Positions 7,461 through 14,902 of a stretch of DNA of 64,000 nt are shown here, piece by piece. Origin of the DNA: Oscillospiraceae bacterium (GTDB lineage Bacteria > Bacillota > Clostridia > Oscillospirales > Ruminococcaceae). Numbering within the stretch: position 1 is the stretch's first letter; each line of letters opens with the position of its first letter. The stretch spans positions 248,001-312,000 of the forward strand of contig BQOK01000001.1 of assembly GCA_022835495.1 (NCBI GenBank). Reading direction: 5' to 3'. The notes under the pieces are model-generated. The model saw nothing but the letters and a program-made list of their open reading frames with translations. It was not told the DNA's origin and did not search any database. The translations under genes were made by a program, and so were the position numbers.

Positions 7461-8477
7461 ATGATCATCTCCACAAAGCGGGGCACGCCCCAGGAAGAAC
7501 TGCAAAAGATCGTTGCGGAATTTGAGGCGCAGGGCCTGGAAGTGACCCTGATCCGAGGCACGGACTACAACGTGTTCGGCCTGGTGGGCGACACCACCAA
7601 GATCAATGAAAAGGTAGTGGCCGCAAACCCCTGGGTGGACAGCGTGACCCGTGTGTCGGCCCCTTACAAAAAGGCGAACCGCCTGTTCCACGAGGCCGAC
7701 ACCGTGGTGGATGTGGCGGGTGTGAAGGTGGGCGGCCGCGAAAAGGTGGCGGTGATCGGCGGGCCGTGCAGCATTGAGTGCGAGGAGAGCACGGTGGAGA
7801 TCGCCCGGGCGGTAAAGGCTGCAGGCGGCTGCATGCTGCGGGGCGGGGCGTATAAGCCCCGCACCTCGCCCTATGCCTTTCAGGGGCTGGGCACCGAGGG
7901 CATTCTGGACATGGTAAAGGCCCGCGAGGCCACCGGCCTGCCCATTGTGAGCGAATTGATGAGCGAGGAGCGCATCGATGAGTTTGAGGAGTACGTGGAT
8001 CTGGTGCAGATCGGCGCGCGGAACATGCAGAACTTCCAGCTGCTGAAAGCGGTGGGCAAGATGAAAAAGCCCGTGCTGCTGAAGCGGGGCCTTGCCAACA
8101 CCATTGAGGAGTGGATCATGAGCGCCGAGTACATCATGGCCGGCGGCAACGAGAAGGTGATTTTCTGCGAGCGGGGTATCCGCACCTTTGAGAAGTACAC
8201 CCGCAACACGCTGGATCTTTCGGTGATCCCCATTTTAAAAGAAAAGACCCATCTGCCCATCGTGATCGATCCCAGCCACGCCACCGGAAACTGGCGCTAT
8301 GTGGAGGCCATGAGCCTGGCGGCGGTGGCTGCCGGGGCCGACGGCCTGATCATTGAGGTGCACGCGGACCCGGAACACGCCTGGTCGGACGGGGCGCAGA
8401 GCCTGAAGCCCCAGAAGTTTGCCGAGGTGATCGCCAAGTGCCGCGAGGTGGCCCGCGTGGTGGGCCGCGACCTGTAA
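7461..8477 (+). CDS. aroF: 3-deoxy-7-phosphoheptulonate (DAHP) synthase with N-terminal regulatory domain
   Basis: Entry enzyme of the pathway, condensing phosphoenolpyruvate with erythrose 4-phosphate. Of the 338 residues, about 1-70 form the ferredoxin-like domain of Thermotoga/Bacillus-type AroF enzymes, known in that group to confer feedback inhibition. The rest is the TIM barrel, with 'GGPCSIE', 'LRGGAYKPRTSPY', 'KRG' and 'DPSHATG'. GAGAGGAAA lies about 10 bases upstream of the start. Its internal position, after four later-step genes, is unusual only in order; the whole pathway is on one transcript. Confidence 0.95.
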   Translation: MIISTKRGTPQEELQKIVAEFEAQGLEVTLIRGTDYNVFGLVGDTTKINEKVVAANPWVDSVTRVSAPYKKANRLFHEADTVVDVAGVKVGGREKVAVIGGPCSIECEESTVEIARAVKAAGGCMLRGGAYKPRTSPYAFQGLGTEGILDMVKAREATGLPIVSELMSEERIDEFEEYVDLVQIGARNMQNFQLLKAVGKMKKPVLLKRGLANTIEEWIMSAEYIMAGGNEKVIFCERGIRTFEKYTRNTLDLSVIPILKEKTHLPIVIDPSHATGNWRYVEAMSLAAVAAGADGLIIEVHADPEHAWSDGAQSLKPQKFAEVIAKCREVARVVGRDL

Positions 8478-8510
8478 GCACTGCAAAAAACAACCCCAGG
8501 AGGTGTTTCC

Positions 8511-9785
8511 ATGATCGTGCGCATCGGGCCGGGCGGGGACCGGCCGTTGGAGTTTGCGGCGCCCCCCTCCAAGAGCATGGGCCACAGGGCTGTGCTGGCG
8601 GCGGGGCTGGCCACCGGCCTTTCCCGTGTTTACAACCTGGGCATGAGCCAGGACATCAAGGCGACGCTGGGCGCGGTGCGCCAGTTCGGGGCGAAGGTGC
8701 GCCCCACCGACCGGTTTGTGGACATTGAGGGCCGGGGCGGCTTTGCCACGATCCTGCGCCCGGTGGACTGCGGCGAGAGCGGCAGCACCCTGCGCTTTCT
8801 CATCCCGATCCTGAGTTTGACCGGCCAGCAGGTGGAATTTACCGGCCGGGGGCGGCTGTTCGGCCGCCCCATGGAGGTGTATCAGGACATTTTTGATTCC
8901 CAGGGGCTGCTGTTTGCCCAGACCCCCGAGGGCATTACCATAAAAGGGAGGCTTGCGCCGGGGGAGTACCGGGTGCGGGGGGATGTTTCGAGCCAGTTCA
9001 TCAGCGGGCTGCTGTTCACGCTGCCCCTTCTGCACCGGGCCAGCACGCTGGAGATCCTGCCCCCCTTCGAGAGCCGCAGCTATGTGGAGCTGACCCTCGC
9101 CGCCCTGCGCCAGTTCGGCGTGCAGGCGGACTGGGATCCGGAGCGGGAGAACACCCTGCTGGTGCCGGGCGGCCAGCGCTACCGCAACCGGGAGTACACG
9201 GTGGAGGGCGACTACAGCCAGGCCGCGTTTTTTGCGGTGCTGGGCGCCGTGCGGGGCGGCGTGACCATTCGGGGGCTGGCCCCTTCCTCCGGCCAGGGGG
9301 ACGCGGCCATTCTGGAAATATTGGAGCGCTGCGGCGCCAAGTTTACCCGCCAGGGCGACACCGTGCGCTTTGAAAAGAGCCCGCTTGCAGCTACCCGCAT
9401 CGACCTGGCCGACTGCCCGGACCTGGGGCCGATCCTGATGGTGCTGGGCCTGTTCTGCGAGGGCGAGACCGTGATCGAGCACGCGGGGCGGCTGCGCATC
9501 AAGGAGAGCGACCGGATTGCCTCCATGCAGGAGGAACTGCAGAAGTTCGGCGGAAAGCTGACCTGCGAGGGCGAGACCGTGACCGTGCAGGGCGCGCCGC
9601 TGGTAATGCCGGGGCGGCTGTACGGCCACAACGACCACCGGGTGGTGATGGCGCTGACCATTGCCGCGGCGGCGGCGGGCTACCCGGCCGAGCTGGCCGG
9701 CGCGCAGGCCGTTGCCAAGAGCTGGCCGGAATTTTTTGCCGTTTTGCAGCAGGGCGGCTGGCAGATCGAGGGGGAGCAGGAATGA
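8511..9785 (+). CDS. aroA: 3-phosphoshikimate 1-carboxyvinyltransferase (EPSP synthase)
   Basis: Sixth shikimate step: transfer of enolpyruvate from PEP to shikimate 3-phosphate. The 424-residue protein has 'PPSKSMGHRAVLAAGLA' at the N-terminus (substrate lysine), 'DCGESGSTLRFLIP' and, near the end, 'RIKESDRI' and 'HNDHRVVM'. AGGAGGTG lies 9 bases before the ATG. The stop overlaps the tyrA start (ATGA, 9782-9785). The segment after the first lysine reads 'ESGSTLRF' where many enzymes have 'NAGTALR', so it resembles class II rather than class I EPSP synthases. Glyphosate behaviour cannot be read with certainty. Confidence 0.95.
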   Translation: MIVRIGPGGDRPLEFAAPPSKSMGHRAVLAAGLATGLSRVYNLGMSQDIKATLGAVRQFGAKVRPTDRFVDIEGRGGFATILRPVDCGESGSTLRFLIPILSLTGQQVEFTGRGRLFGRPMEVYQDIFDSQGLLFAQTPEGITIKGRLAPGEYRVRGDVSSQFISGLLFTLPLLHRASTLEILPPFESRSYVELTLAALRQFGVQADWDPERENTLLVPGGQRYRNREYTVEGDYSQAAFFAVLGAVRGGVTIRGLAPSSGQGDAAILEILERCGAKFTRQGDTVRFEKSPLAATRIDLADCPDLGPILMVLGLFCEGETVIEHAGRLRIKESDRIASMQEELQKFGGKLTCEGETVTVQGAPLVMPGRLYGHNDHRVVMALTIAAAAAGYPAELAGAQAVAKSWPEFFAVLQQGGWQIEGEQE

Positions 9786-10648
9786 GGCGGGAGAGCCGTT
9801 TTGTGATCGTGGGGCTGGGGCTGCTGGGCGGCGCCTATGCCCGGGCCCTGCGAAAAGCGGGCTACAGCCGGGTGGCGGCCATCGATCTTTCGCAGGAGGC
9901 GCTGGACTTTGCGCTGCGGGAGGGCTATATTGCCGAGGGCCTTACCGAAGGGTTCGGATCCCTGCTGGAACAGGCGGATTATCTGATCTTTTCGTTATAT
10001 CCAACTGTACTTATACAATGGGTAGAAACATATGGGGCGCATCTGCGCCCCGGCTGTCTGTGCACCGACGTGTGCGGCGTAAAGGAAGGCCTTGTGCAGC
10101 GGGTGCAGCAGCAGCTGCCCGCGGGGGTGGAGTTCATCGCCAGCCACCCCATGGCGGGCAAGGAGCTTTCGGGGGTGCAGAACGCGCAGCTGGTGGATTT
10201 TGCGCCCGCCAATTTTTTGATCACCCCCACCGAACGAAACACCCCGGAGGGCCTTGCCTTTGCGCGGCAGCTGGCCGCCGTGCTGGGCTTTGCGCACGTT
10301 CGGGTGCTGAGCCCGGCCGAACACGACCGCATGATCGGCTATGTGAGCCAGCTGACCCACGCCATTGCGGTGAGCCTGATGTGCGCGCCGGGCGCGGAGA
10401 GCTTTGCGGCCTACACCGGCGACTCGTTCCGGGATCTGACCCGGATCGCCCGCATCAACGACAAAATGTGGGCGGAGCTGTTTTTGTGGAACCGGGAAAA
10501 CCTGGCCGAGGAGATCGACGGCTTTGCGGCCAGGCTGGAGCAGCTGAAGGGCTTTTTGCAGGCGGGCGACCGGGCCGGGCTGGAGGCCATGTTCCGCGCC
10601 TCCACCGCTGCCCGCGCGGCCTTTGACCTGAAAGAGAAGGAGGGGTGA
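9782..10648 (+). CDS. tyrA: Prephenate dehydrogenase
   Basis: NAD(P)-dependent oxidative decarboxylation of prephenate to 4-hydroxyphenylpyruvate, leading to tyrosine. The 288 residues are a catalytic unit only: Rossmann 'IVGLGLLGG' (8-16), 'SHPMAGKE' near residue 120 with the catalytic His, and the helical dimerisation domain after residue 170. No C-terminal ACT domain is present, so ACT-mediated tyrosine inhibition of this enzyme is unlikely. It starts inside the last codon of aroA (ATGA), so the two are coupled. Confidence 0.92.
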   Translation: MRRESRFVIVGLGLLGGAYARALRKAGYSRVAAIDLSQEALDFALREGYIAEGLTEGFGSLLEQADYLIFSLYPTVLIQWVETYGAHLRPGCLCTDVCGVKEGLVQRVQQQLPAGVEFIASHPMAGKELSGVQNAQLVDFAPANFLITPTERNTPEGLAFARQLAAVLGFAHVRVLSPAEHDRMIGYVSQLTHAIAVSLMCAPGAESFAAYTGDSFRDLTRIARINDKMWAELFLWNRENLAEEIDGFAARLEQLKGFLQAGDRAGLEAMFRASTAARAAFDLKEKEG

Positions 10649-10652
10649 GCGC

Positions 10653-11639
10653 ATGGCCCGCATAGAGGGGCAAAAGGCAAAGCTGCTGCTTTTGCTGCGC
10701 ATTCTTGCCCGCTATACCGACGAGGATCACTGGATCACAGTGCCCCGCATCCTGGAACTGCTGGGGGCCGAGGGCGTGAACGCGGAGCGCAAGAGCGTTT
10801 ACGCCGACATTGAGACCCTGCGGGAGCTGGGGTGCGACATCGCCCAGCAAAAGGGCCGCGGCGGCGGGTACTGGCTGGCCGGGCGCACCTTTCAGCTGCC
10901 CGAGCTCAAGCTGCTGGTGGACACGGTGCAGGCCTCCAAGTTCATCACCCAAAAAAAGAGCGAGCAGCTGATCAAAACGCTCTCGAACTTTGCCAGCGAG
11001 TACCAGGCGCGGGACTTGAAGCGGCAGGTGTTTGCTTCCAGCCGGATCAAGACCATGAACGAGAGCATTTACTACAACGTGGACGCGCTGCACCGGGCCA
11101 TTGCGGAAAACCGGCAGGTGCGGTTTGTGTATCAGGACTGGACCCTGGAAAAGAAAAAAGCGGCCCGGCGGGGCGGGGGCGCTTATACGGTAAGCCCCTG
11201 GGCGCTGCTGTTCGAGGACGAAAACTACTATCTGGTGGCCTACGAGGAAAACCGGGGCCTGCGCCATTACCGGGTGGACAAGATGGCCTCGATCTCGCTG
11301 CTGGAGGCGGGCCGGCTGGGGGGCACGGAATACGACCCGAACAGCATGCGGGACTATGCAAAGCCCATGTTCAGCATGTTCGGCGCGCCGGTGCAGCGGG
11401 TGGAGCTTGCCTGCGACGCGGGCATGATCGGCCCCATGCTGGACCGGTTCGGCGTGGAGGCCACGGTGGTGCCGCAGCCCAGCGGAGGCTTTACCCTGTA
11501 TGCCGATGTGGCGGTGAGCCCGCCGTTTTTCGGCTGGGTGTGCGGGTTTGGCGGCAAGGTGCGCATCGCCGGGCCGGACCCGGTGCGGCGGGAGTTTTTG
11601 GCCGCGCTGGAACGGATCCGCACCGCGCACGGGGAATGA
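10653..11639 (+). CDS. WYL-domain transcriptional regulator
   Basis: Predicted DNA-binding regulator of 328 residues, last gene of the aro operon (4 bases after tyrA). Residues 1-75 form an HTH_11-type winged helix ('KSVYADIETLRELG'). Residues 140-230 form a WYL ligand-binding domain ('FVYQDWTLEKKK', 'YTVSPWALLFEDENYYLVAYEE', 'RHYRVDKM'), followed by a WCX-like C-terminus ('VELACDAGMI'). WYL proteins sense small molecules or nucleic acids. Co-transcription with a complete aromatic pathway suggests, but does not prove, that it senses an aromatic metabolite and controls this operon. A strong bidirectional terminator follows. Confidence 0.88.
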   Translation: MARIEGQKAKLLLLLRILARYTDEDHWITVPRILELLGAEGVNAERKSVYADIETLRELGCDIAQQKGRGGGYWLAGRTFQLPELKLLVDTVQASKFITQKKSEQLIKTLSNFASEYQARDLKRQVFASSRIKTMNESIYYNVDALHRAIAENRQVRFVYQDWTLEKKKAARRGGGAYTVSPWALLFEDENYYLVAYEENRGLRHYRVDKMASISLLEAGRLGGTEYDPNSMRDYAKPMFSMFGAPVQRVELACDAGMIGPMLDRFGVEATVVPQPSGGFTLYADVAVSPPFFGWVCGFGGKVRIAGPDPVRREFLAALERIRTAHGE

Positions 11640-11641
11640 AT

Positions 11642-11688
11642 GCACAAAAAAGCAGGAGCGATTTTACATCGCTCCTGCTTTTTTGTGC
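11642..11688. terminator. Bidirectional intrinsic terminator
   Basis: Perfect 20-bp stem (11642-11661 with 11669-11688) and 7-base loop, with A6/T6 runs inside the arms. It serves the aro operon on the plus strand and the convergent ABC importer operon on the minus strand. Confidence 0.9.
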
Positions 11689-11747
11689 GCTGAACCGGCG
11701 AAAGCGCCGGGGATGAATTTGCCGCCGGGCGCTTTGCACCAAAATTT

Positions 11748-12491
11748 TTACCACCATTTGATGAGGTCGGTGACCTGCTGGCGCAGGGCGATGAATTCGG
11801 GAGCCGCGATGTCCCGCGGCATGGGCAGTGGGTTTTCCAGCTCGCGCTTGATGGCGGTGGGCTTGTTGGAGAGCACCAAAATGCGCTCGCCCAGGTACAC
11901 CGCCTCCTCAATGTTGTGGGTGATGAAGATGACCGTGGTGCCGCTCTGCTTCCAGAGGTTGAGCAGCTCGTTTTCCAGGCGGTAGCGCAGCTCGGTGTCC
12001 AGCTGGCCGTAGGGTTCGTCCATGAGCAGCAGCTCCGGCTCGGTGGCGAACGCCCGGGCGATCACCACCCGCTGCAGCATGCTGGCGGAGAGCTGGTCCG
12101 GGTAGTAGCTGCGAAAGGGGGTCAGGCCCACCAGCTCCATGTATTTTTCGGCCTGGCGGCGCACGGTCTCGGGCTTTGCGCGCTTTAAAGAGAGCCCGAA
12201 CTGCACATTCTGCTCCACCGTGAGCCAGGGCATGGTGGAATACTCCTGAAAAATATAGGCCACGCTGTGCTTTTTCAGATCCGCCGGTTCGCCGTCGATG
12301 GAGATGGAGCCGGCGGTGATGTCGTACAGGCCGGTGAGGCTGTTCAAAAAGGTGGTCTTGCCGCAGCCGGTGGGGCCCACGATACACAAAAATTCACCCT
12401 TTTTTACCTCGAATGACACATCGTTCAGCACCAGAAGGTCGCCGAACCGCTTGGTCAGGTGGTCTACCTTTACTTTTACGGGCCTTTCCAT
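11748..12491 (-). CDS. NitT/TauT-family ABC importer ATPase B (degenerate signature motif)
   Basis: Nucleotide-binding subunit of 247 residues, related to SsuB/NrtD. Walker A 'GPTGCGKT' (39-46), Q-loop 'FQEYS', Walker B 'LLLMDEP' (154-160) and switch His192 ('FITHNIEEA') are intact. The signature that should read LSGGM is 'LSASM' (134-138). The partner ATPase encoded just upstream has the opposite defect (normal signature, H-loop Asn), so the two probably form an asymmetric heterodimer. The start is ATG 12491 behind AAGGAGG; longer upstream readings belong to another frame. It is the last gene of the importer operon. Confidence 0.9.
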   Translation of the reverse strand: MERPVKVKVDHLTKRFGDLLVLNDVSFEVKKGEFLCIVGPTGCGKTTFLNSLTGLYDITAGSISIDGEPADLKKHSVAYIFQEYSTMPWLTVEQNVQFGLSLKRAKPETVRRQAEKYMELVGLTPFRSYYPDQLSASMLQRVVIARAFATEPELLLMDEPYGQLDTELRYRLENELLNLWKQSGTTVIFITHNIEEAVYLGERILVLSNKPTAIKRELENPLPMPRDIAAPEFIALRQQVTDLIKWW

Positions 12492-12505
12492 AATGCGGCG
12501 CCTCC

Positions 12506-13273
12506 TTACTGTGTGGGGTCCATTTCCCGGGTGATCTCTTTGCGCAGCCTGAGAAACGCAGGGTCTATGTAGCTGCGGGGCCGGGGCAGGTCGACGATGT
12601 ATTCCTTGCGGATGGCACAGGGGCAGTTTGTGAGCAGGATGATGCGGTCGGCCAAGTAGAGCGCTTCCTCGATGTTGTTGGTCACGAAGAGCACGGTGCG
12701 CTTTTCGGTGCGCCAGATGCGCTCGACCTCCTCTTCCATCATGTAGCGGGTCTGCGCGTCCAGGTGGCCGAAGGGCTCGTCCATCAGCAGCACCTTGGGG
12801 TCGCTGCAGTAGGCGCGGGCAATGCCCACCCGCTGCTGCATGCCGCCCGAGAGCTGGTTGGGGTAGCACTTTTCGAAGCCGGTGAGGCCCACCAGGTCGA
12901 TGAAATACTGGGCGCGCCTGCGGCGCTCGGCTTTTGGAAGCCCCTGGGAGGCGGGGCCGAACTCCACATTGCCCAGCACGGTGAGCCAGGGGAAAAGCGA
13001 GGTGGTCTGATACACCACGCCCCGGCTGGGCGCGGGCGCGTGCACCGGCCTGCCCTCCATCTCCACGGCGCCGGAGGAGGGGGTATCCAGCCCCGCCAGC
13101 AGGTTCAGGAGGGTGGTCTTGCCGCACTGGCCCGGGCCGAACAGCACCAGGAACTCGTTCTCCCGCACCTCAAAGCTCACGTCGCCCAGCACCTGGTACT
13201 CGCCGCCGGCCGGGCTTTCAAAGCTGTGGGCCAGGTGTTCGCAGCGCAGGATTACTTGGCTTGTTTGTTCCAT
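12506..13273 (-). CDS. NitT/TauT-family ABC importer ATPase A (Asn in H-loop)
   Basis: Nucleotide-binding subunit of 255 residues, SsuB/TauB-like. Walker A 'GPGQCGKT' (46-53), canonical signature 'LSGGM' (141-145) and Walker B 'VLLMDEP' (161-167) are present. The H-loop reads 'FVTNNIEEA', so the switch His is Asn199; the codon was checked on the nucleotide sequence (12680-12700 region). It overlaps the preceding permease gene by 22 bases and ends 14 bases before ATPase B. Two different ATPases and two different permeases in one operon imply a heteromeric transporter. Confidence 0.92.
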   Translation of the reverse strand: MEQTSQVILRCEHLAHSFESPAGGEYQVLGDVSFEVRENEFLVLFGPGQCGKTTLLNLLAGLDTPSSGAVEMEGRPVHAPAPSRGVVYQTTSLFPWLTVLGNVEFGPASQGLPKAERRRRAQYFIDLVGLTGFEKCYPNQLSGGMQQRVGIARAYCSDPKVLLMDEPFGHLDAQTRYMMEEEVERIWRTEKRTVLFVTNNIEEALYLADRIILLTNCPCAIRKEYIVDLPRPRSYIDPAFLRLRKEITREMDPTQ

Positions 13274-14058
13274 CTGCAAAGCCTCCCTTCCAGTGCGCGC
13301 ATCAGGGTTGAGAGAAGATACCCGATTACGCCGATCGCGATCATGCCCACGATGATCTGGGTGATGTTGCCGTTGTTCATGCCCATGGTGATGATCCAGC
13401 CCACCCCGTTTTGGGAGTAGATGATCTCGGCAGCCACCTCGGCAGCCCAGCTTACGCTCAGGGCGATCTGCAGCCCCGCAAAGATATAGGGCACCGAGGA
13501 AGGGAAGATGACATGGGTGAAGATGCGCCCGCGCCCGGCGCCCAGCATGCGGGCGGCCCCGATGAGCCTGGGGTCCACGCTGCGGGCCCCCTCGTAGGAA
13601 TTGATGGTCACATAGGTGAAGCTGGCCAGAAAGATGATAAAGATCTTGTTGGCGCTGCCCAGGCCGAACCACAGGATGGACAGGGGAATCCAGGCGATGG
13701 GCGGGATGGGGCGGACAAACTCGAAAATGGGATTGATCACGGCCCGGGCCGCCGGCGACAGGCCCATGGAGATGCCGATGGCCATGCCGATGGCCGACGC
13801 CACCGAAAAGCCCAGCAGCACCCGCCACAGGCTGATGCCCGCGTGCTCCAGGATGGTGTTGTGGCCGATGGGCACCACCATGGCGTTGAAGAACGCCCGA
13901 AATACTTCCAGGGGGGCGGGCACCTGCACCCGCCCGGCCGAGAATACAGAGGCCAGCTGCCAGGCGGCCAGAAGGGTGGCAAAGGAGATGAGCACCCACA
14001 CCAGCGCCTGCCGGTTTGCCTGAAACCATTTGCCGAAAGAACGGCCTGCATTGCGCAT
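13252..14058 (-). CDS. NitT/TauT-family ABC importer permease B
   Basis: Integral membrane subunit of 268 residues in the SsuC/TauC/NrtB family. It has about six hydrophobic segments and the family's EAA-like loop ('LIGAARMLGAGRGRIFTHVIFPSSVPYIFAG', residues about 185-215) that docks on the ATPase. The conserved 'PIPPIAWIPL' segment is present. The start at 14058 is 3 bases after the stop of permease A, so the two are made together. The substrate is unknown; family members import nitrate, sulfonates, taurine, thiamine precursors or riboflavin. Confidence 0.92.
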   Translation of the reverse strand: MRNAGRSFGKWFQANRQALVWVLISFATLLAAWQLASVFSAGRVQVPAPLEVFRAFFNAMVVPIGHNTILEHAGISLWRVLLGFSVASAIGMAIGISMGLSPAARAVINPIFEFVRPIPPIAWIPLSILWFGLGSANKIFIIFLASFTYVTINSYEGARSVDPRLIGAARMLGAGRGRIFTHVIFPSSVPYIFAGLQIALSVSWAAEVAAEIIYSQNGVGWIITMGMNNGNITQIIVGMIAIGVIGYLLSTLMRALEGRLCRWNKQAK

Positions 14059-14061
14059 GGG

Positions 14062-14835
14062 TCAGTTCCTCCTTTTTACCAGTTTTTTTGCCAGCAGGTC
14101 CAGCAGCGCGCTCAGCGCCGCGCCGATGAGCCCGATCACGATCATGCCCACCACGATGATATCGGCCCGGCCCATCTGGCGGGCCATCTGGATCATGTAG
14201 CCAAGGCCGCTGGTGGAGGCCAGCAGCTCGGCGGCCACCAGGGCCATCCAGGCCGAACCCAGCGAGGTTTTGAGGCCGGTAAAGATCATGGGCCAGGCGG
14301 TGGGAAGCGCCACCCGCAGCAGGACCTGAAGGTCCGAGGCGGCAAAGGTCTGGGCAACCCAGATGTGCACCTGCCGCGTTTGCTTGATGCCCGCGTAGGA
14401 GTTCACCACGCAGGCGATCATGGCGGAGATGAAGATGATCGCCACCTTGGCGCCGTAGCCGATGCCGAACCACAGGATCATGAGAGGGATCCAGGCCAGG
14501 GGCGGGATGGGGCGCAGCAGGTCGAACAGGGGCTTTACAAACAGGTCCACCTTTTTGTACCAGGCCATGGCCACGCCCAGCGGCACCCCGATCACCGCGC
14601 CGGCCAGGTACCCGCCCAGCGCGATTTTGAGGCTGGTGAAGATGTGGGTCCACAGGCTCGCGCCGTCCGGGTTTACGCCGCCGCCCAGCTTGTAGGCAAA
14701 GGCCCGGCACACGGCCATGGGGCTGGGAAGCATGTAGTCCGGCATCAGGTGCAGCCCGTCGGTCACCAGCTGCCACAGGCCCAGCACGGCCAGAACGCTG
14801 ACCAGCGACAGCCAGCGGTATTTTTTGCGTTTCAT
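14062..14835 (-). CDS. NitT/TauT-family ABC importer permease A
   Basis: Second integral membrane subunit, 257 residues, same family as permease B but clearly divergent. It shares 'PIPPLAWIPLMILWFGIG' and an EAA-like loop ('WVAQTFAASDLQVLLRVALP'). About six hydrophobic segments are visible. It begins 67 bases downstream of the binding-protein gene, behind a stable hairpin (14862-14890) that may lower permease expression relative to the binding protein. It probably pairs with permease B as a heterodimer in the membrane. Confidence 0.92.
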   Translation of the reverse strand: MKRKKYRWLSLVSVLAVLGLWQLVTDGLHLMPDYMLPSPMAVCRAFAYKLGGGVNPDGASLWTHIFTSLKIALGGYLAGAVIGVPLGVAMAWYKKVDLFVKPLFDLLRPIPPLAWIPLMILWFGIGYGAKVAIIFISAMIACVVNSYAGIKQTRQVHIWVAQTFAASDLQVLLRVALPTAWPMIFTGLKTSLGSAWMALVAAELLASTSGLGYMIQMARQMGRADIIVVGMIVIGLIGAALSALLDLLAKKLVKRRN

Positions 14836-14861
14836 ATCACACCAACTTTCTTGCCGTAAAA

Positions 14862-14890
14862 GGGTGCGGCGCGCGATGCGCGCCGCACCC
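14862..14890 (-). terminator. Intercistronic hairpin after the binding-protein gene
   Basis: Perfect 13-bp GC-rich stem (14862-14874 with 14878-14890, 3-base loop). On the transcribed minus strand it is followed by TTTT. It lies between the binding-protein and permease genes and could act as a partial terminator or an mRNA-stabilising end, the usual way to make more binding protein than permease. Confidence 0.6.
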
Positions 14891-14902
14891 GCCCCGCAGG
14901 GT

